Below are positions 53,498 through 62,759 of a DNA stretch of 64,000 nucleotides, one piece after another (position 1 is the stretch's first letter; every line of letters starts with the position of its first letter). Location of the stretch: assembly GCA_958295905.1 (NCBI GenBank), contig OY282382.1, forward strand, positions 558,001-622,000, given 5' to 3'. This DNA comes from an uncultured Vicinamibacterales bacterium. GTDB lineage: Bacteria; Acidobacteriota; Vicinamibacteria; Vicinamibacterales; UBA8438. A program made the translations under genes and the position numbers. The notes beneath the pieces were generated by a model. That model did not search any database. It saw only the letters and a program-made list of their open reading frames with translations, and was not told the origin of the DNA.

Positions 53498-53665
53498 CGG
53501 GAGTCCGGGCCGCGGAAAACGGCGCGGACTCCCCGCAGGGTTGAGGTGGGGCGGCGGGCGCCGCAAGACGGCGCCGGTGGAGCCGCGGGCGACGATGCCG
53601 GGAGTCTGCGCGGTGGAGCGTTGCGGACTCCCGGCGGGGGTTGGTCGGGGCGGCGGCGCCGCCGG
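53498..53665 (-). repeat. Two inverted units of the intergenic repeat (99-bp period) with hairpins
   Basis: Each unit carries GGGAGTC...GACTCCC arms (53502-53533 and 53601-53632), and on the minus strand reads TCGTCGCC, GCGGCTCC, then CAACCC, matching the order of the 43826-44014 units. They fill the gap between the Vgb-like and methyltransferase genes. Confidence 0.7.
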
Positions 53666-53676
53666 CGATTGCCGGG

Positions 53677-54681
53677 CTACGGCGCGCGCGCGCGGCCGAT
53701 GTTGTTCGTGTCGGTGCCGAACCAGATCTCCCGCGTCGGCGCGTGGAAGAACATGTGGCGCACGGTCCCGCCGCCGCTCGCGATCGCCGTCTCGGTGAAG
53801 AACTCCTCGGTGGCCGGGTCGAACCCGACGAACCGGTTCGGGCGGGACCCCGACTCGACGAAGTAGATCCGGTCCTTGTCGTCGACGGCCATCCCGTAGG
53901 GCCGCGACCGCGCGCCGCCGGGGACCGGCCACTCGTCGACCCCGCCCGTCTCCGGGTCGAAGCGGCCGAGACGGCCGCCCGCGTAGTCGACGTACCAGAT
54001 CTGTCCGGTCGTGGTCACCGCGAGCCGGCGCGGCCGGGCCTCGGCGCGGGGCAGCTCGAACTCTTCGAGCTCCATCGTCTCGGGATCGATGGAAGCGAGC
54101 CGGTTGGTGCCGAACTGGCAGAACCAGGCGCGGTTGTCCGCGTCGACCACGATGCCGTAGGGCCGCCGGCGCTCGCCCTCGACCGGAATCAGCTCGATGG
54201 CGCCGGTGCGGGTGCCCAGCTTGCCGACGAAGCTGCCGCCCTGCACCGAGAACCAGATGTCGCCGTTCTGGTCGAAGATGAGCGTATGGGGATCCCGCGC
54301 GTCGGGGGTGGGCATCATGAACTTCTCGATGTCCCCCGTCTCCGGATCGAGCCGGCCGATGTGCATGGCCCGGTTGCCCGCGTACCACACGAACCCGTCG
54401 TCGTCGACGATCAGGTTGTGGGGGCCGGTGCCCGGGTCGAGCTCGTAGCGCCGGAAGTCGCCCGTTTCCGGGTCGAGATAGGCGAGGTAGTTGCCCTGCT
54501 GGCCGACGAACCACACCCGTCCCCGGCCGTCCACGTAGGGATCGCGCGGCCGGGTGTTCTCCCACGGCACGACCCACTCGGTGATTTCCAGGTCCTCGGC
54601 CGGCGCCGGGGCGGCGCCGAGGGTGCCGAACGACCCGAAGGCGAGGACCAACGCCGTCAACGCCGCAACACGGTTCCTCAT
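53677..54681 (-). CDS. Secreted Vgb-like (virginiamycin B lyase type) beta-propeller
   Basis: 334 residues from ATG 54681 (GAGGTG upstream); signal peptide to about residue 28. Repeated blades of the form D..G.VW(Y/F)...N.(L/I)GRLDPETG...E(Y/W)..P, for example VDGRGRVWFVGQQGN, VDDDGFVWYAGNRAM, FDQNGDIWFSVQGGS, VTTTGQIWYVDYAGG. This is the Vgb/SMP-30-like propeller; some members linearise streptogramin B, but most exported homologues have no known substrate, so antibiotic resistance should not be assumed. Alone on its strand. Confidence 0.82.
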   Translation of the reverse strand: MRNRVAALTALVLAFGSFGTLGAAPAPAEDLEITEWVVPWENTRPRDPYVDGRGRVWFVGQQGNYLAYLDPETGDFRRYELDPGTGPHNLIVDDDGFVWYAGNRAMHIGRLDPETGDIEKFMMPTPDARDPHTLIFDQNGDIWFSVQGGSFVGKLGTRTGAIELIPVEGERRRPYGIVVDADNRAWFCQFGTNRLASIDPETMELEEFELPRAEARPRRLAVTTTGQIWYVDYAGGRLGRFDPETGGVDEWPVPGGARSRPYGMAVDDKDRIYFVESGSRPNRFVGFDPATEEFFTETAIASGGGTVRHMFFHAPTREIWFGTDTNNIGRARAP

Positions 54682-54867
54682 CGCGCACCTCACGCTGGAT
54701 TATCGGCCGGCATTCCGCGCCCGCCGATGTCGGCGATCGGACCCGGATCGTCCGGCAAGCGCCGGCGGCGGATCCCGGGCTGCCGGGCCGTTACATCGCC
54801 CCCGCTGCACCGGCCGGTCTGCCAATACTACGCGAAACCGTTCACGGCAGACGATTCCGGCCGGCGG

Positions 54868-55098
54868 CCCGGCGGCGACTCCCACCCGGCGTGGTCTCCC
54901 GACGGCGCCCACGTCCTGTTCAGCAGCTCGCGCTTCGGCTTCAACGACGAGGCCCCGATGGCCGACATCCCCCAACCCTACGGCGAGCTCTTCATCATGC
55001 GGGCCGACGGCTCGGAGCAGCGTCCCCTGACCGACAACCGCTGGGAGGAGGGCACGCCGGCCTGGGTGCCGGCGGCCTCGAAGACGTCGACGCCTTGA
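54868..55098 (+). pseudogene. C-terminal fragment of a TolB/WD40-like propeller
   Basis: A plus-strand frame without start encodes SHPAWSPDGAHVLFSSSRFG, GELFIMRADGSEQRPLTDN and RWEEGTPAW, the last one and a half PD40 blades of a TolB-like protein. It stops at 55098. No upstream blades are present. Left over from a larger exported propeller gene lost by deletion. Confidence 0.65.
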
Positions 55099-55127
55099 AT
55101 ACGGGCGGCCCGGCGACAGCCACCGCC

Positions 55128-55204
55128 GCCGGACCGCCGCAACTCGCAGGAGGAAGCGCGGCCGCCCGTCGCCGGACCGCCGCAAACTCGCGGGAGGAAG
55201 CGAT
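55128..55204 (+). repeat. 34-bp direct repeat (43-bp period)
   Basis: GCCGGACCGCCGCAACTCGC plus GGAGGAAGCG at 55128 recurs at 55171 with an extra A and one substitution. It follows the TolB-like fragment. Confidence 0.8.
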
Positions 55205-55278
55205 GCAGTTAATCCGTCGCCCGGCCCGTACGATCCGACCACGGCGTCCGTTCCGGCGTCCGGCGTCCAGCGCCTTCG

Positions 55279-56100
55279 TCAGTGCGTCATCGCGTAGACG
55301 AGGACGTTGATGCCCAGCGAGTAGCCGTCGGGCGCGAACGACTCGAAGAAGCGCGGGTCCTCCCCTTCCCGCTCCCACGCGTCCTGGATGTCGGTGTTGT
55401 GGGTCATCGCGACCATGATGCGGCCGTCTTCGTCGAAGATCACCCGGAAGTGCGGCTCGGCGCTGTCGGCGCCGCGCTCCGACGTCCGCCCGCCCGAGCG
55501 CCGCCAGAAGCCGATGTTGGCGATCTGGGGCACCTCCCAGATGTAGAACATCGTCTGGAACAGCGGGTGGTCGAGCGGAAGGTCGACGATCGGATACTGC
55601 GCCGGCGGCAGCACCTTGGCGATCTGGCTCTCCCACTGCTCCCATTCCCAGCGGCCCCAGAAGTCGTCGGCCCAGAGGAAGCCGCCCTTCCGCAGGTAGT
55701 CGCGCAGACGGCCGGCGTCGTCTTCGGAGAGCACCATCGACCCCACGGCCGACGCGATGATGAACGGGCAGCCGAACAGGGCGTCGTTGGTGACCGGGAC
55801 CACCCAGTGGATCGGCTCGTCGTCGGCGTCGAAGTTGACGGCGGCCGTCGACATCTCCGACAGCCGGATCATGAAGTTGATGTCGGCGAAGGGATAGTCG
55901 GTCGACCAGCGGCCCATCCCGCGGCCGGTGTACTGGCTGGAATACATGAGCCGGCAGAAGGAGAACCCTGCGTCGCGCTGCTCCGGGGGACGGATGCGGG
56001 GCGGATGGCGGGTCCGCCAGCCCCACTGCGCGAACACGGCCCCGGCCGTGACGGCCAAAACCACGGCGATCGCCGCGCCGGCGACGGCCCACCGCTTCAT
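55279..56100 (-). CDS. DUF4159 domain protein, exported or anchored
   Basis: 273 residues with an N-terminal signal/anchor (VAGAAIAVVLAVTAGAVFAQ). The DUF4159 domain is seen in FCRLMYSSQYTGRGMGRWST, YPFADINFMIRLSEMST, LRDYLRKGGFLWADDFWG and LPLDHPLFQTMFYIWEVPQI. DUF4159 has a glutamine-amidotransferase-like fold and in Acidobacteriota and Planctomycetota often lies near MoxR/DUF58/VWA genes; none is present here. Function unknown. Confidence 0.82.
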   Translation of the reverse strand: MKRWAVAGAAIAVVLAVTAGAVFAQWGWRTRHPPRIRPPEQRDAGFSFCRLMYSSQYTGRGMGRWSTDYPFADINFMIRLSEMSTAAVNFDADDEPIHWVVPVTNDALFGCPFIIASAVGSMVLSEDDAGRLRDYLRKGGFLWADDFWGRWEWEQWESQIAKVLPPAQYPIVDLPLDHPLFQTMFYIWEVPQIANIGFWRRSGGRTSERGADSAEPHFRVIFDEDGRIMVAMTHNTDIQDAWEREGEDPRFFESFAPDGYSLGINVLVYAMTH

Positions 56101-56273
56101 GCCGCCATTCTGCCACAGATCCGCTCATTCCCGACCGCCGTCCGGGTGCGCCTCAAAGGGGCGCCGAACGCACGCGGCAATTGGCGGGGCGGCGCTCCCG
56201 GGCGGAACCCGGCGCGCGGCGCTTCCGTCCTGAACAGACGGAAGCACGAATCGCCGCGGGAGGCACGGAAGGC

Positions 56274-56696
56274 ATGGCGGAGCTCAAGACGAAGAAGAAC
56301 GACGCCGACGTCGAGGCTTTCCTCGACGGCATCGAGAGCGGGAAGCGCCGGGAGGACTGCCGCGCCGTCGTGGCGCTGATGGCCGACGTCACCGGCGAGC
56401 CGCCGGCGATGTGGGGCGACAGCATCATCGGGTTCGGCAGCTACCACTACAAGTACCCCACCGGGCGCGAGGGCGACTGGATGGCGACCGGGGTGTCGCC
56501 GCGCAAGCAGAACGTGACCGTCTACATCATGACCGGCTTCCCGCGGCACGAGGCGCTGATGAAGAAGCTCGGGCGCTACACGACCGGGAAGTCGTGCCTC
56601 TACATCAAGCGGCTCGAGGACGTGGACACGGAGGTCCTGCGCGAGCTCGTGCGCGAGTCGTACGAGCGGGTGTCGAAGGGAGAGTACGGCGGGTGA
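56274..56696 (+). CDS. DUF1801 family protein
   Basis: 140 residues from ATG 56274 with GGAAGG upstream. The DUF1801/YdhG pattern is clear: DADVEAFLDGIESGKRREDC, MWGDSIIGFGSYHYKYPTGR, EGDWMATGVSPRKQNVTVYI and GKSCLYIKRLEDVD. Cytoplasmic, small alpha/beta fold, function unknown; family members are sometimes compared with frataxin-like or iron-binding proteins. Stands alone. Confidence 0.87.
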   Translation: MAELKTKKNDADVEAFLDGIESGKRREDCRAVVALMADVTGEPPAMWGDSIIGFGSYHYKYPTGREGDWMATGVSPRKQNVTVYIMTGFPRHEALMKKLGRYTTGKSCLYIKRLEDVDTEVLRELVRESYERVSKGEYGG

Positions 56697-57044
56697 CGCC
56701 GGGCCTTGCCGGCCGCGCGCCGTGAACTCGCGTCAGCAGCCGCGGTGTGAAGATCCCGGCGGCTCATCCAGCTTCGGGTCCCGGTGGGCTGAACGATAGA
56801 GGTGCAAGCCGTTGCCGTCGGCGTGTCGTCCTGGCGGGGCGGTACGGACGAAGGCGGCCGAGAGAGCTTGGTGGGCTTGGTGGGGATGGCGGCCTCGGCG
56901 CTGGTCCGCGGGGGGGCGGCGGCGATTTCGATACAGCAGCCGGTCCCGTATTACAGACGGGACCGGCGCGCATTTCACGGGATTTCCCTGGCCGGCCGAG
57001 ATCGGTGTCCCGCACGGCCTTGGACGCTCACGGACCATGCACGT
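56697..57044. other. Intergenic region between convergent genes
   Basis: No gene recognised on either strand and no terminator with a T-tract. Slight similarity to other GC-rich spacers only. Confidence 0.4.
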
Positions 57045-58847
57045 CTATTCAGGCAGGGCGAACACGAACAGGACGCTCCCCACGCTGGGGCGCAGCTCGG
57101 GCGTCAGGCGGAGGTTGAGACCGCCGCCGGCGCCGGTGTTGACGGCCACGTACTGGCGTCCGTCCACCGCGTAGGCGATCGGAAAGCCGACGACCGGCGA
57201 GCCGAGGTTGATCTCCCACAGCACCGCGCCGGTCTCCTGGTCGAGGGCCCGGAACCGGCCGTTGACGTCGCCGCCGAAGACCAGTCCGCCGCCCGTCGCC
57301 ATGACCGACATGGTGGCGGCGCGCTGCTCGTGCAGCCACGCGGTCCTCCCCGTCTCGGCCGACACCGCGTAGATGGTGCCGAGCTGGTCCTCGCCGGGGG
57401 TGATCTGGTGCCGGGCCGCGAGGGCGTATATCTCCAGGCCCCCCTGCCCCCCCGCGGTCAGCGCCCGCGCCCGCTCGCTGCGGACGTCGTCGGTGGCGAG
57501 CATCCGCGCGCAGGTGTTGCGCAACGGCATGTACATGGTGTTCGTGAGCGGGCTGTAGGCACCCGCCTCCCAGTCCTTGCCGCCGGCCCAGGTGGGGCAC
57601 GCCAGCACTTCCTGGCCGAGCGCGGTGAAGGTGACCTCGGCATTCTCGGTCACCGCGCCGGTGGCCCCGTCGATGTCGTTGATGACGTTCTGCGAGACGG
57701 TGGGGGTCGCCCACAGGAACTCGCCGGTCTCGCGGTCGAGGGTGTAGACGACGCCGGTCTTGCCCGGGATGCCGGTCACGACCTTGCGGACCTCGCCCGG
57801 CTGGATCCGCGGGTTGATCCAGCTCACCGCGTCCGCATCGGGGGCGACGGCGGTGTCGACGAGGAGGCGTTCGAAGGGGTGGTCGAGGTCCCAGTGGTCG
57901 TTCAAGTGCTGGTAGTACCAGCGGATCTCACCGGTCTCGACGTCGAGGGCGAGGGTGGAGTTGTGGTACAGGTGGATGTTGTCGACCCCGCCGAGCATGA
58001 ACTTCGGGGCCGGCGAAGTGACCGACGTGCCCTGGAAGATCAGCCGGAGCTCGGGGTCGTAGCTGGCCGGGATCCACGAGCCCACGTGCACCCGCCGCTC
58101 GTAGGGCACGCCGCCCCAGGTCTCGTCGCCGGGCTCGCCCGGCGCCGGCACCGTCCGCCGCCGCCACAGCTCCTCGCCGGTGCGGGCGTCATGGGCGACG
58201 AGGACGCACGACTCCGGCCCCCCGCGGGGCCGGCAGCTCCGCCCCGAGATGACCCGGCCGTCGGCGATGATGGGGCCCGAGCTGTGCCCGGCCGGAGTCT
58301 CCCGGTAGTCGAAGATCTCGGTCTCCCAGACGACGTCCCCGGTCTCGACGTCGAGGGCGTAGGCGTAATCGTCGTCGCTGATGTTGATGATCTGCCGGTC
58401 GTAGATGGCGATGTTCCGCATGCTGCGGGCGTTGCCGCCCACGAACTCGTAGACGTCCTCGGGCAGGTCGCGGCGGTACTCCCAGACGAGGTCGCCGGAC
58501 GCGGCGTCGAGGGCCTGGATGACGTCGCTGACCGTCGGCATGTACACGACGCCGCCGTAGGCGAGGGGGGTGACCTCCTGGGTGCCGGCGGGCAGGGCGC
58601 GCGACCACGCCATCTGCAGCTCGCCGACGTTGTCCCGGTTCACCTGGTCGAGCGGGCTGTAGCCCCATCCGTCGAGGGTGCGGCGCCACATCGGCCAGTC
58701 CGCGGGATCGGGATCCTGGAGCATGGCGTCGGTGACCGGCACGAACTCGCGGGCGGGCTGCGCGTGCGCGGTGACCGCGCCCGCCGCGAAGGCCGCCGCC
58801 GCGGCGGCGGCCAGCAGGGCCGAGGGGTAGAGACGCGGTTGCGGCAT
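57045..58847 (-). CDS. PQQ-type beta-propeller dehydrogenase, paralogue B
   Basis: 600 residues from ATG 58847, placed by AGGAG upstream and a signal peptide ending VTAHAQPA. Close paralogue of the product of 41929-43734: shared stretches include the opening FVPVTDAMLQ, SPLDQVNRDNVGELQMAWSR, KFMLGGVDN and the active-site HLNDHWDLDHPFER. Blades AxDxxTGxxxW are conserved. The same cysteines recur (SGRSCRPRGGPESC). Periplasmic quinoprotein, substrate unknown. The second copy suggests a recent duplication with possibly different substrates. Confidence 0.87.
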   Translation of the reverse strand: MPQPRLYPSALLAAAAAAAFAAGAVTAHAQPAREFVPVTDAMLQDPDPADWPMWRRTLDGWGYSPLDQVNRDNVGELQMAWSRALPAGTQEVTPLAYGGVVYMPTVSDVIQALDAASGDLVWEYRRDLPEDVYEFVGGNARSMRNIAIYDRQIINISDDDYAYALDVETGDVVWETEIFDYRETPAGHSSGPIIADGRVISGRSCRPRGGPESCVLVAHDARTGEELWRRRTVPAPGEPGDETWGGVPYERRVHVGSWIPASYDPELRLIFQGTSVTSPAPKFMLGGVDNIHLYHNSTLALDVETGEIRWYYQHLNDHWDLDHPFERLLVDTAVAPDADAVSWINPRIQPGEVRKVVTGIPGKTGVVYTLDRETGEFLWATPTVSQNVINDIDGATGAVTENAEVTFTALGQEVLACPTWAGGKDWEAGAYSPLTNTMYMPLRNTCARMLATDDVRSERARALTAGGQGGLEIYALAARHQITPGEDQLGTIYAVSAETGRTAWLHEQRAATMSVMATGGGLVFGGDVNGRFRALDQETGAVLWEINLGSPVVGFPIAYAVDGRQYVAVNTGAGGGLNLRLTPELRPSVGSVLFVFALPE

Positions 58848-58964
58848 CTGAGGACTCCTGATCCGAAAGCGTGAACGGGACCGGCGTCGACGGCGCCAGC
58901 GGGGCACCGACCACAGTTTACCGGTTGCAGGCCACGTACGCATCGAGAAGGCGATTCGAATCGT

Positions 58965-59744
58965 TCAAATGCCGAGGACGAATCCCACCGCGACGCGCAC
59001 CATGCCCAGATGGCGATCGGCGTCGTCCCTCATGAACACGCGCTCCGTCCCTTCGAGCGACGGAATGGCGAGGCGCCGGTAGTCCGCCGCGACCCGGAGC
59101 GCGAGTCGGTCGGTGAGATGAACGTCCACGCCGCCGCCGGCGGCCAGGGCGAGTCCGGAGGCGAACGCGTCGAAGCAGCTTGAGGACGCCCCGCTGTCGA
59201 GCGCCTTCGCCGTGCCGGCGAACGACGCGCGGCCCGCGAGGACCTGGACGAACCGGGTGCTGCGCCGGCTGCGCGACAGTCGGTACTGCACGCCCCCCAT
59301 GAAGGTGTGGAACCCGGCATGGATGTCGGGACACGCCGCCGCCGGCGCGGCCCGGCCCGGCGCCGCCAAGCGGCCGCCCGCCCACCAGCCCCTTCCCATT
59401 TCGCCGACGACGGCCAGCGCAGGGCTGAGATGCAGGCCCGCGAACAGGAACGTGGCCGCTTCCGGCTGGGCGGCCGGCCGCTCCCAGAACGACGCAGCGC
59501 CAAGGGCGAGCTGGAGGCTCCCTCTCTCGAAGTACGTCTCCCGCGGGAGTTGGTCACCCGGCGCGCCTTGCTCCATGCGCCCGGCCGGCGGCGGGGTCGG
59601 CGTGCGGGCGGGACGTGGTGGCCGCAGGGCCCGCGACGCGTGTCCGCCGGTCGGCAACGATTGCGCGACAGCCGGGGATCCGTCCAGGACCCCCATCATC
59701 GCCATCAGAACGATTCCCCGCCGAGCGATGCCGCCAATCTGCAT
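58965..59744 (-). CDS. Outer-membrane beta-barrel protein
   Basis: 259 residues from ATG 59744 with GGAGGAGCAGG upstream. Signal peptide VLMAMMGVLDGSPAVAQ. The mature part has alternating beta strands (GSLQLALGAASFW, TFLFAGLHLSPALAVVGEMG, FHTFMGGVQYRLSR, GLALAAGGGVDVHLTD, ALRVAADYRRLAI) and ends MVRVAVGFVLGI, a hydrophobic C-terminal strand typical of barrels. Likely a small OmpA-like/porin-like barrel; function unknown. Confidence 0.75.
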   Translation of the reverse strand: MQIGGIARRGIVLMAMMGVLDGSPAVAQSLPTGGHASRALRPPRPARTPTPPPAGRMEQGAPGDQLPRETYFERGSLQLALGAASFWERPAAQPEAATFLFAGLHLSPALAVVGEMGRGWWAGGRLAAPGRAAPAAACPDIHAGFHTFMGGVQYRLSRSRRSTRFVQVLAGRASFAGTAKALDSGASSSCFDAFASGLALAAGGGVDVHLTDRLALRVAADYRRLAIPSLEGTERVFMRDDADRHLGMVRVAVGFVLGI

Positions 59745-60327
59745 CCTGCTCCTCCTTCCCGGGACGAAAGCGCGCCATCGGGAATCCGAGACGGTCCCGT
59801 TGAGGATGGGGTGTGCAAGCCGGGTGCCGCCGTCGCGGGAGGCTGAACGCGGCAGCCTCCACGGCGCTGTCGCACGGTTGACGGCGGCGAACCGGGCAGC
59901 GTCATGACCGCCTGCCCGGCGGTTCGGGCCTGCGCGGGACCGGCAACCGCCTGCCCGCCGATGTCCTGTGAACCTGTCCCGACGTTTCGTGGCGTTGGGG
60001 TGATCGGCGTCCCCGATGCACGACGGCTTGGGGCCTGCGCGAGACCGGCAACCGTACATATTATGTCCAGGGGCTGACACTGCGTGTCCTGTCCCGCCGG
60101 CGAGTGGGGGTACGAGCCGCCGCCTCATCGACCCGACCATTTGCGGCCCAAGCCGTTGGGAGAAGACCCGCCGGCTGGCATCATCCATGCATTGGCATCA
60201 TCCATGCGATAGTCGGAGTCGTTCGCAGCAGGTGCCCGGAGGACCACGGGGGATCCCGAACGGCGGCTCGGCAGCCCCCCGAGACCGCGGGGGAACGCGT
60301 GCTGCGCTGCGGAAAGGAGGAACGAGG
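59745..60327. other. Gene-free divergent region with short repeats
   Basis: Holds GCCTGCGCGGGACCGGCAACC at 59929 (shared with 60031, one mismatch), the GATCGGCGTCCCCGAT palindrome at 60003-60018 (also at 51161), and a doubled TGGCATCATCCATGC around 60177-60206. No gene supported; promoters for both flanking genes should lie here. Confidence 0.55.
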
Positions 60328-61431
60328 ATGGCGCTCAGTCCCGAACTCGTCGGTTTCGTCAAGGAGGGCCTCGACCGGGGGCTCCCGCGGGAGCAGATCA
60401 CGGACATCCTGACCCGCGCGGGGTGGCCGGCGGACCAGGTTCGGCGGGCGTTGGCCGGATTCGCCGACGTCGAGTCCCCGATCCCGGTCCCGCGGCCGGC
60501 CGTCTCGACCCGGCCGCGCGAGGCGTTCCTGTACGTCGTGATGTTCATGGCGCTGTTCGTCAGCGCCTTCAACTTGGGGGCGGTGCTGTTCAGGCTGATC
60601 GATCTCGCCCTGCCCGACCCCGCCGGCATGCCCCCGGAGGTGATCCGCGAGCTGCTCCGACTGTCGGTGTCGGCGCTCGTGGTGGCGAGTCCGGTGTTCG
60701 CCTTCGTCACCCGCGTCATCCGCCGCGGCGTCGAGAGCCAGCCCAGCTCCCGCGGTTCGCGCATCCGCCTGCAGCTGACCTACCTGACGCTCTTCGTCGC
60801 TTCCTGCGTTCTGGTGGGCGCCGTCACCGCCCTCGTCTACAGCTTTCTCGGCGGCCAGTTGACGGCGCGCTTCGTGCTGAAGTCTCTGACGGTGACCGCG
60901 ATCGCCGGCGGGGCGTTCGGCTACTACCTCCGGGATCTGCGCGAGACGGAGCGGGACCCCGGGGGAGCGCGGGCGACGACGCGCCGTCGCGATCCCCTTC
61001 CGGCCTTCGCCGCCGCGGCGGTGGCGGCGGCGGTGGTCGGGGGTCTGGTGGCGCTCGGCTCGCCGGCGGGCCAGCGCCTGGAGCGGCTGGACGCACGGCG
61101 GGCGCAGGACCTCGACGCCATCTCGCAGGCCATCGACCGCTATGAGGCGACGCGCGAGCGGCTCCCCGAGACGCTCGACGAGCTGCAGCGCGGCTCCGAC
61201 GCGCAGGTCGCCATCACCGATCCGGTGACCGGCGAGCCGTACGGCTACGAGGCCGGGGAAGGAACCGCCTACGAGCTGTGCGCCACCTTCGAGCTGGACA
61301 CCACGGAGCGAGAACTCCGCCGCGGGGGGCCGTTCTCCCGTCACGAGGCGGGCCGCCACTGCTTCGCGCTTCGGGCCCGGACCGGACCGTGGCTGCTGAT
61401 GCCGGAACCGGCGCCCGGCGTGACGCCATAG
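60328..61431 (+). CDS. DUF5671 membrane protein
   Basis: 367 residues; AAGGAGG lies upstream of ATG 60328. A short N-terminal helical domain (ELVGFVKEGLDRGLPREQIT) that resembles helix-hairpin domains is followed by four or five membrane helices starting FLYVVMFMALFVSAFNLGAV, the DUF5671 signature, with RRGVESQPSSRGSRIRLQL. A fifth helix near 235 leads to a periplasmic or cytoplasmic C-terminal domain (RRAQDLDAISQAIDRYEATR, LPETLDELQRG). Function unknown. Followed 10 bp later by a barrel-type gene. Confidence 0.8.
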   Translation: MALSPELVGFVKEGLDRGLPREQITDILTRAGWPADQVRRALAGFADVESPIPVPRPAVSTRPREAFLYVVMFMALFVSAFNLGAVLFRLIDLALPDPAGMPPEVIRELLRLSVSALVVASPVFAFVTRVIRRGVESQPSSRGSRIRLQLTYLTLFVASCVLVGAVTALVYSFLGGQLTARFVLKSLTVTAIAGGAFGYYLRDLRETERDPGGARATTRRRDPLPAFAAAAVAAAVVGGLVALGSPAGQRLERLDARRAQDLDAISQAIDRYEATRERLPETLDELQRGSDAQVAITDPVTGEPYGYEAGEGTAYELCATFELDTTERELRRGGPFSRHEAGRHCFALRARTGPWLLMPEPAPGVTP

Positions 61432-61441
61432 CCAGGCGGGG

Positions 61442-62083
61442 GTGAGAACCGTGTCCGACCGCCCGCGACGGGGCCGCATCCTGCTCCCGGTCCTGTTCTG
61501 CCTCGCGTCCGTTACCGGGGGCGGCGCGCAGCCGGCCAGGACGGAAGGGTGGGTACTCGGTCTGGGTTCCGGCGCGGCGGCCGTTTCCTTCGAGAGCGGC
61601 CCGGGCGACGGAGCGGCACTCGTGGACCTCCGGATCGGCTACGGCCTCAACAGCGTCGTCACCCCGTACCTGGGCGGAGCGTACGCGGACATCAGGAGCC
61701 GCGGGCTCGAGGCGTTCGACAGAATGACGTTCGCCCACGTCGACCTCGGTGTGAGGCTGCACCTGGGCGGCGGCCGCCGCCGGTGGGTCCCCTATGGCGA
61801 TCTCGCGCTTGCGTTCTGGCACGTGAGCGACGTCATCAAGGACGGCGGGGAGACTGCCGCCGACTTCACGAGCAGGCCGACCTTCAGCGTCGGGGGCGGA
61901 CTCGCCATCTACCTGTCCGGGTCGTGGGCCCTCGACGTGAACGTCAAGGCGGCCCGGGGGACGTTCCGGGATGTCCCGGCAGGCAACATCCCGGCCGGCG
62001 GGACGAGCCGCCACCGGGGCGCCCTGCTCCATCTCGACGCCGCGTCGACCCGTTTCGGCGTCGGCGTCTCGTGGTGGCCGTAG
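61442..62083 (+). CDS. Exported beta-barrel protein
   Basis: 213 residues from GTG. Signal peptide ILLPVLFCLASVTGGGAQ. Strand pattern GWVLGLGSGAAAVSFES, ALVDLRIGYGLNSVVTPYLG, MTFAHVDLGVRLHLGGG, WVPYGDLALAFWHVSDVI, and a terminal STRFGVGVSWWP. An outer-membrane-type small barrel; no named family. It is likely co-transcribed with the DUF5671 gene. Confidence 0.7.
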   Translation: MRTVSDRPRRGRILLPVLFCLASVTGGGAQPARTEGWVLGLGSGAAAVSFESGPGDGAALVDLRIGYGLNSVVTPYLGGAYADIRSRGLEAFDRMTFAHVDLGVRLHLGGGRRRWVPYGDLALAFWHVSDVIKDGGETAADFTSRPTFSVGGGLAIYLSGSWALDVNVKAARGTFRDVPAGNIPAGGTSRHRGALLHLDAASTRFGVGVSWWP

Positions 62084-62759
62084 CCCGTTGGAAGCCGCAG
62101 TCGTCGAGGCTGCGGCGGCACATCGGCCGGACCGCCGGGTGGAGCTGCCCGCGGGGCGTCACCTTGCAACCCGGAGAAGCACCGGTCGGGCTTGACAAGC
62201 TATCGGCCATAACGTCCCGTTCTGGTCGGGCACGGGAGTGCCGCGGTTCAGTCGGCGACCGAGATCAGACTCGTGACCGCCATCGACTTCACGCTGCCGA
62301 GCGGCCGCCGGTCACACTTTCGCGGCTGGTGAGGGCGAACTCATGCTCATCTCGGTGCCGGATTCCGGTAGTGTAGGGTCCGCGCCGCGAATAGCGAATA
62401 AAGGACGACGCGCAACCGATCGCCACGGTCACCGTGTTCGGCGTGGACGGAGTGCCCGATCTCCATCCGGGCGCGGTCCACGTTGGGGTCGGTGTCGACC
62501 TGGCCAGTGTGCCCCATTGCGGGCTGGGTGAGATCGACGTTGGGGTCGGTGGAGACCCGGTCACCTTCCAGGCGTCGATGCCGTTTGAGATCGCAGTGCC
62601 GGGGATCGTCATAGCCGACCCGGCAGCAGCGGCGCTGCGGGCGGTCGTCGAAGAGCGCTTCCGTCGTCGGAGATGCGCTATGATGCGTCCTGACTTGCAG
62701 GTAGCATGTGAAGAGCCTCCGGCGAGGCCGGAGGCAGGCCAAGACACCATCAGGACACC
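62084..62759. other. Gene-free stretch with a 57-bp-spaced direct repeat
   Basis: ACGTTGGGGTCGGTG occurs at 62480 and 62537. Several frames are open, but none has a start signal and recognisable protein. A short AT-rich part (62340-62430) could be an imported piece. Confidence 0.4.

Noticed and set aside
53677-54681. Streptogramin resistance lyase
   Set aside because: Only the propeller resemblance is visible; most exported homologues are not resistance enzymes.
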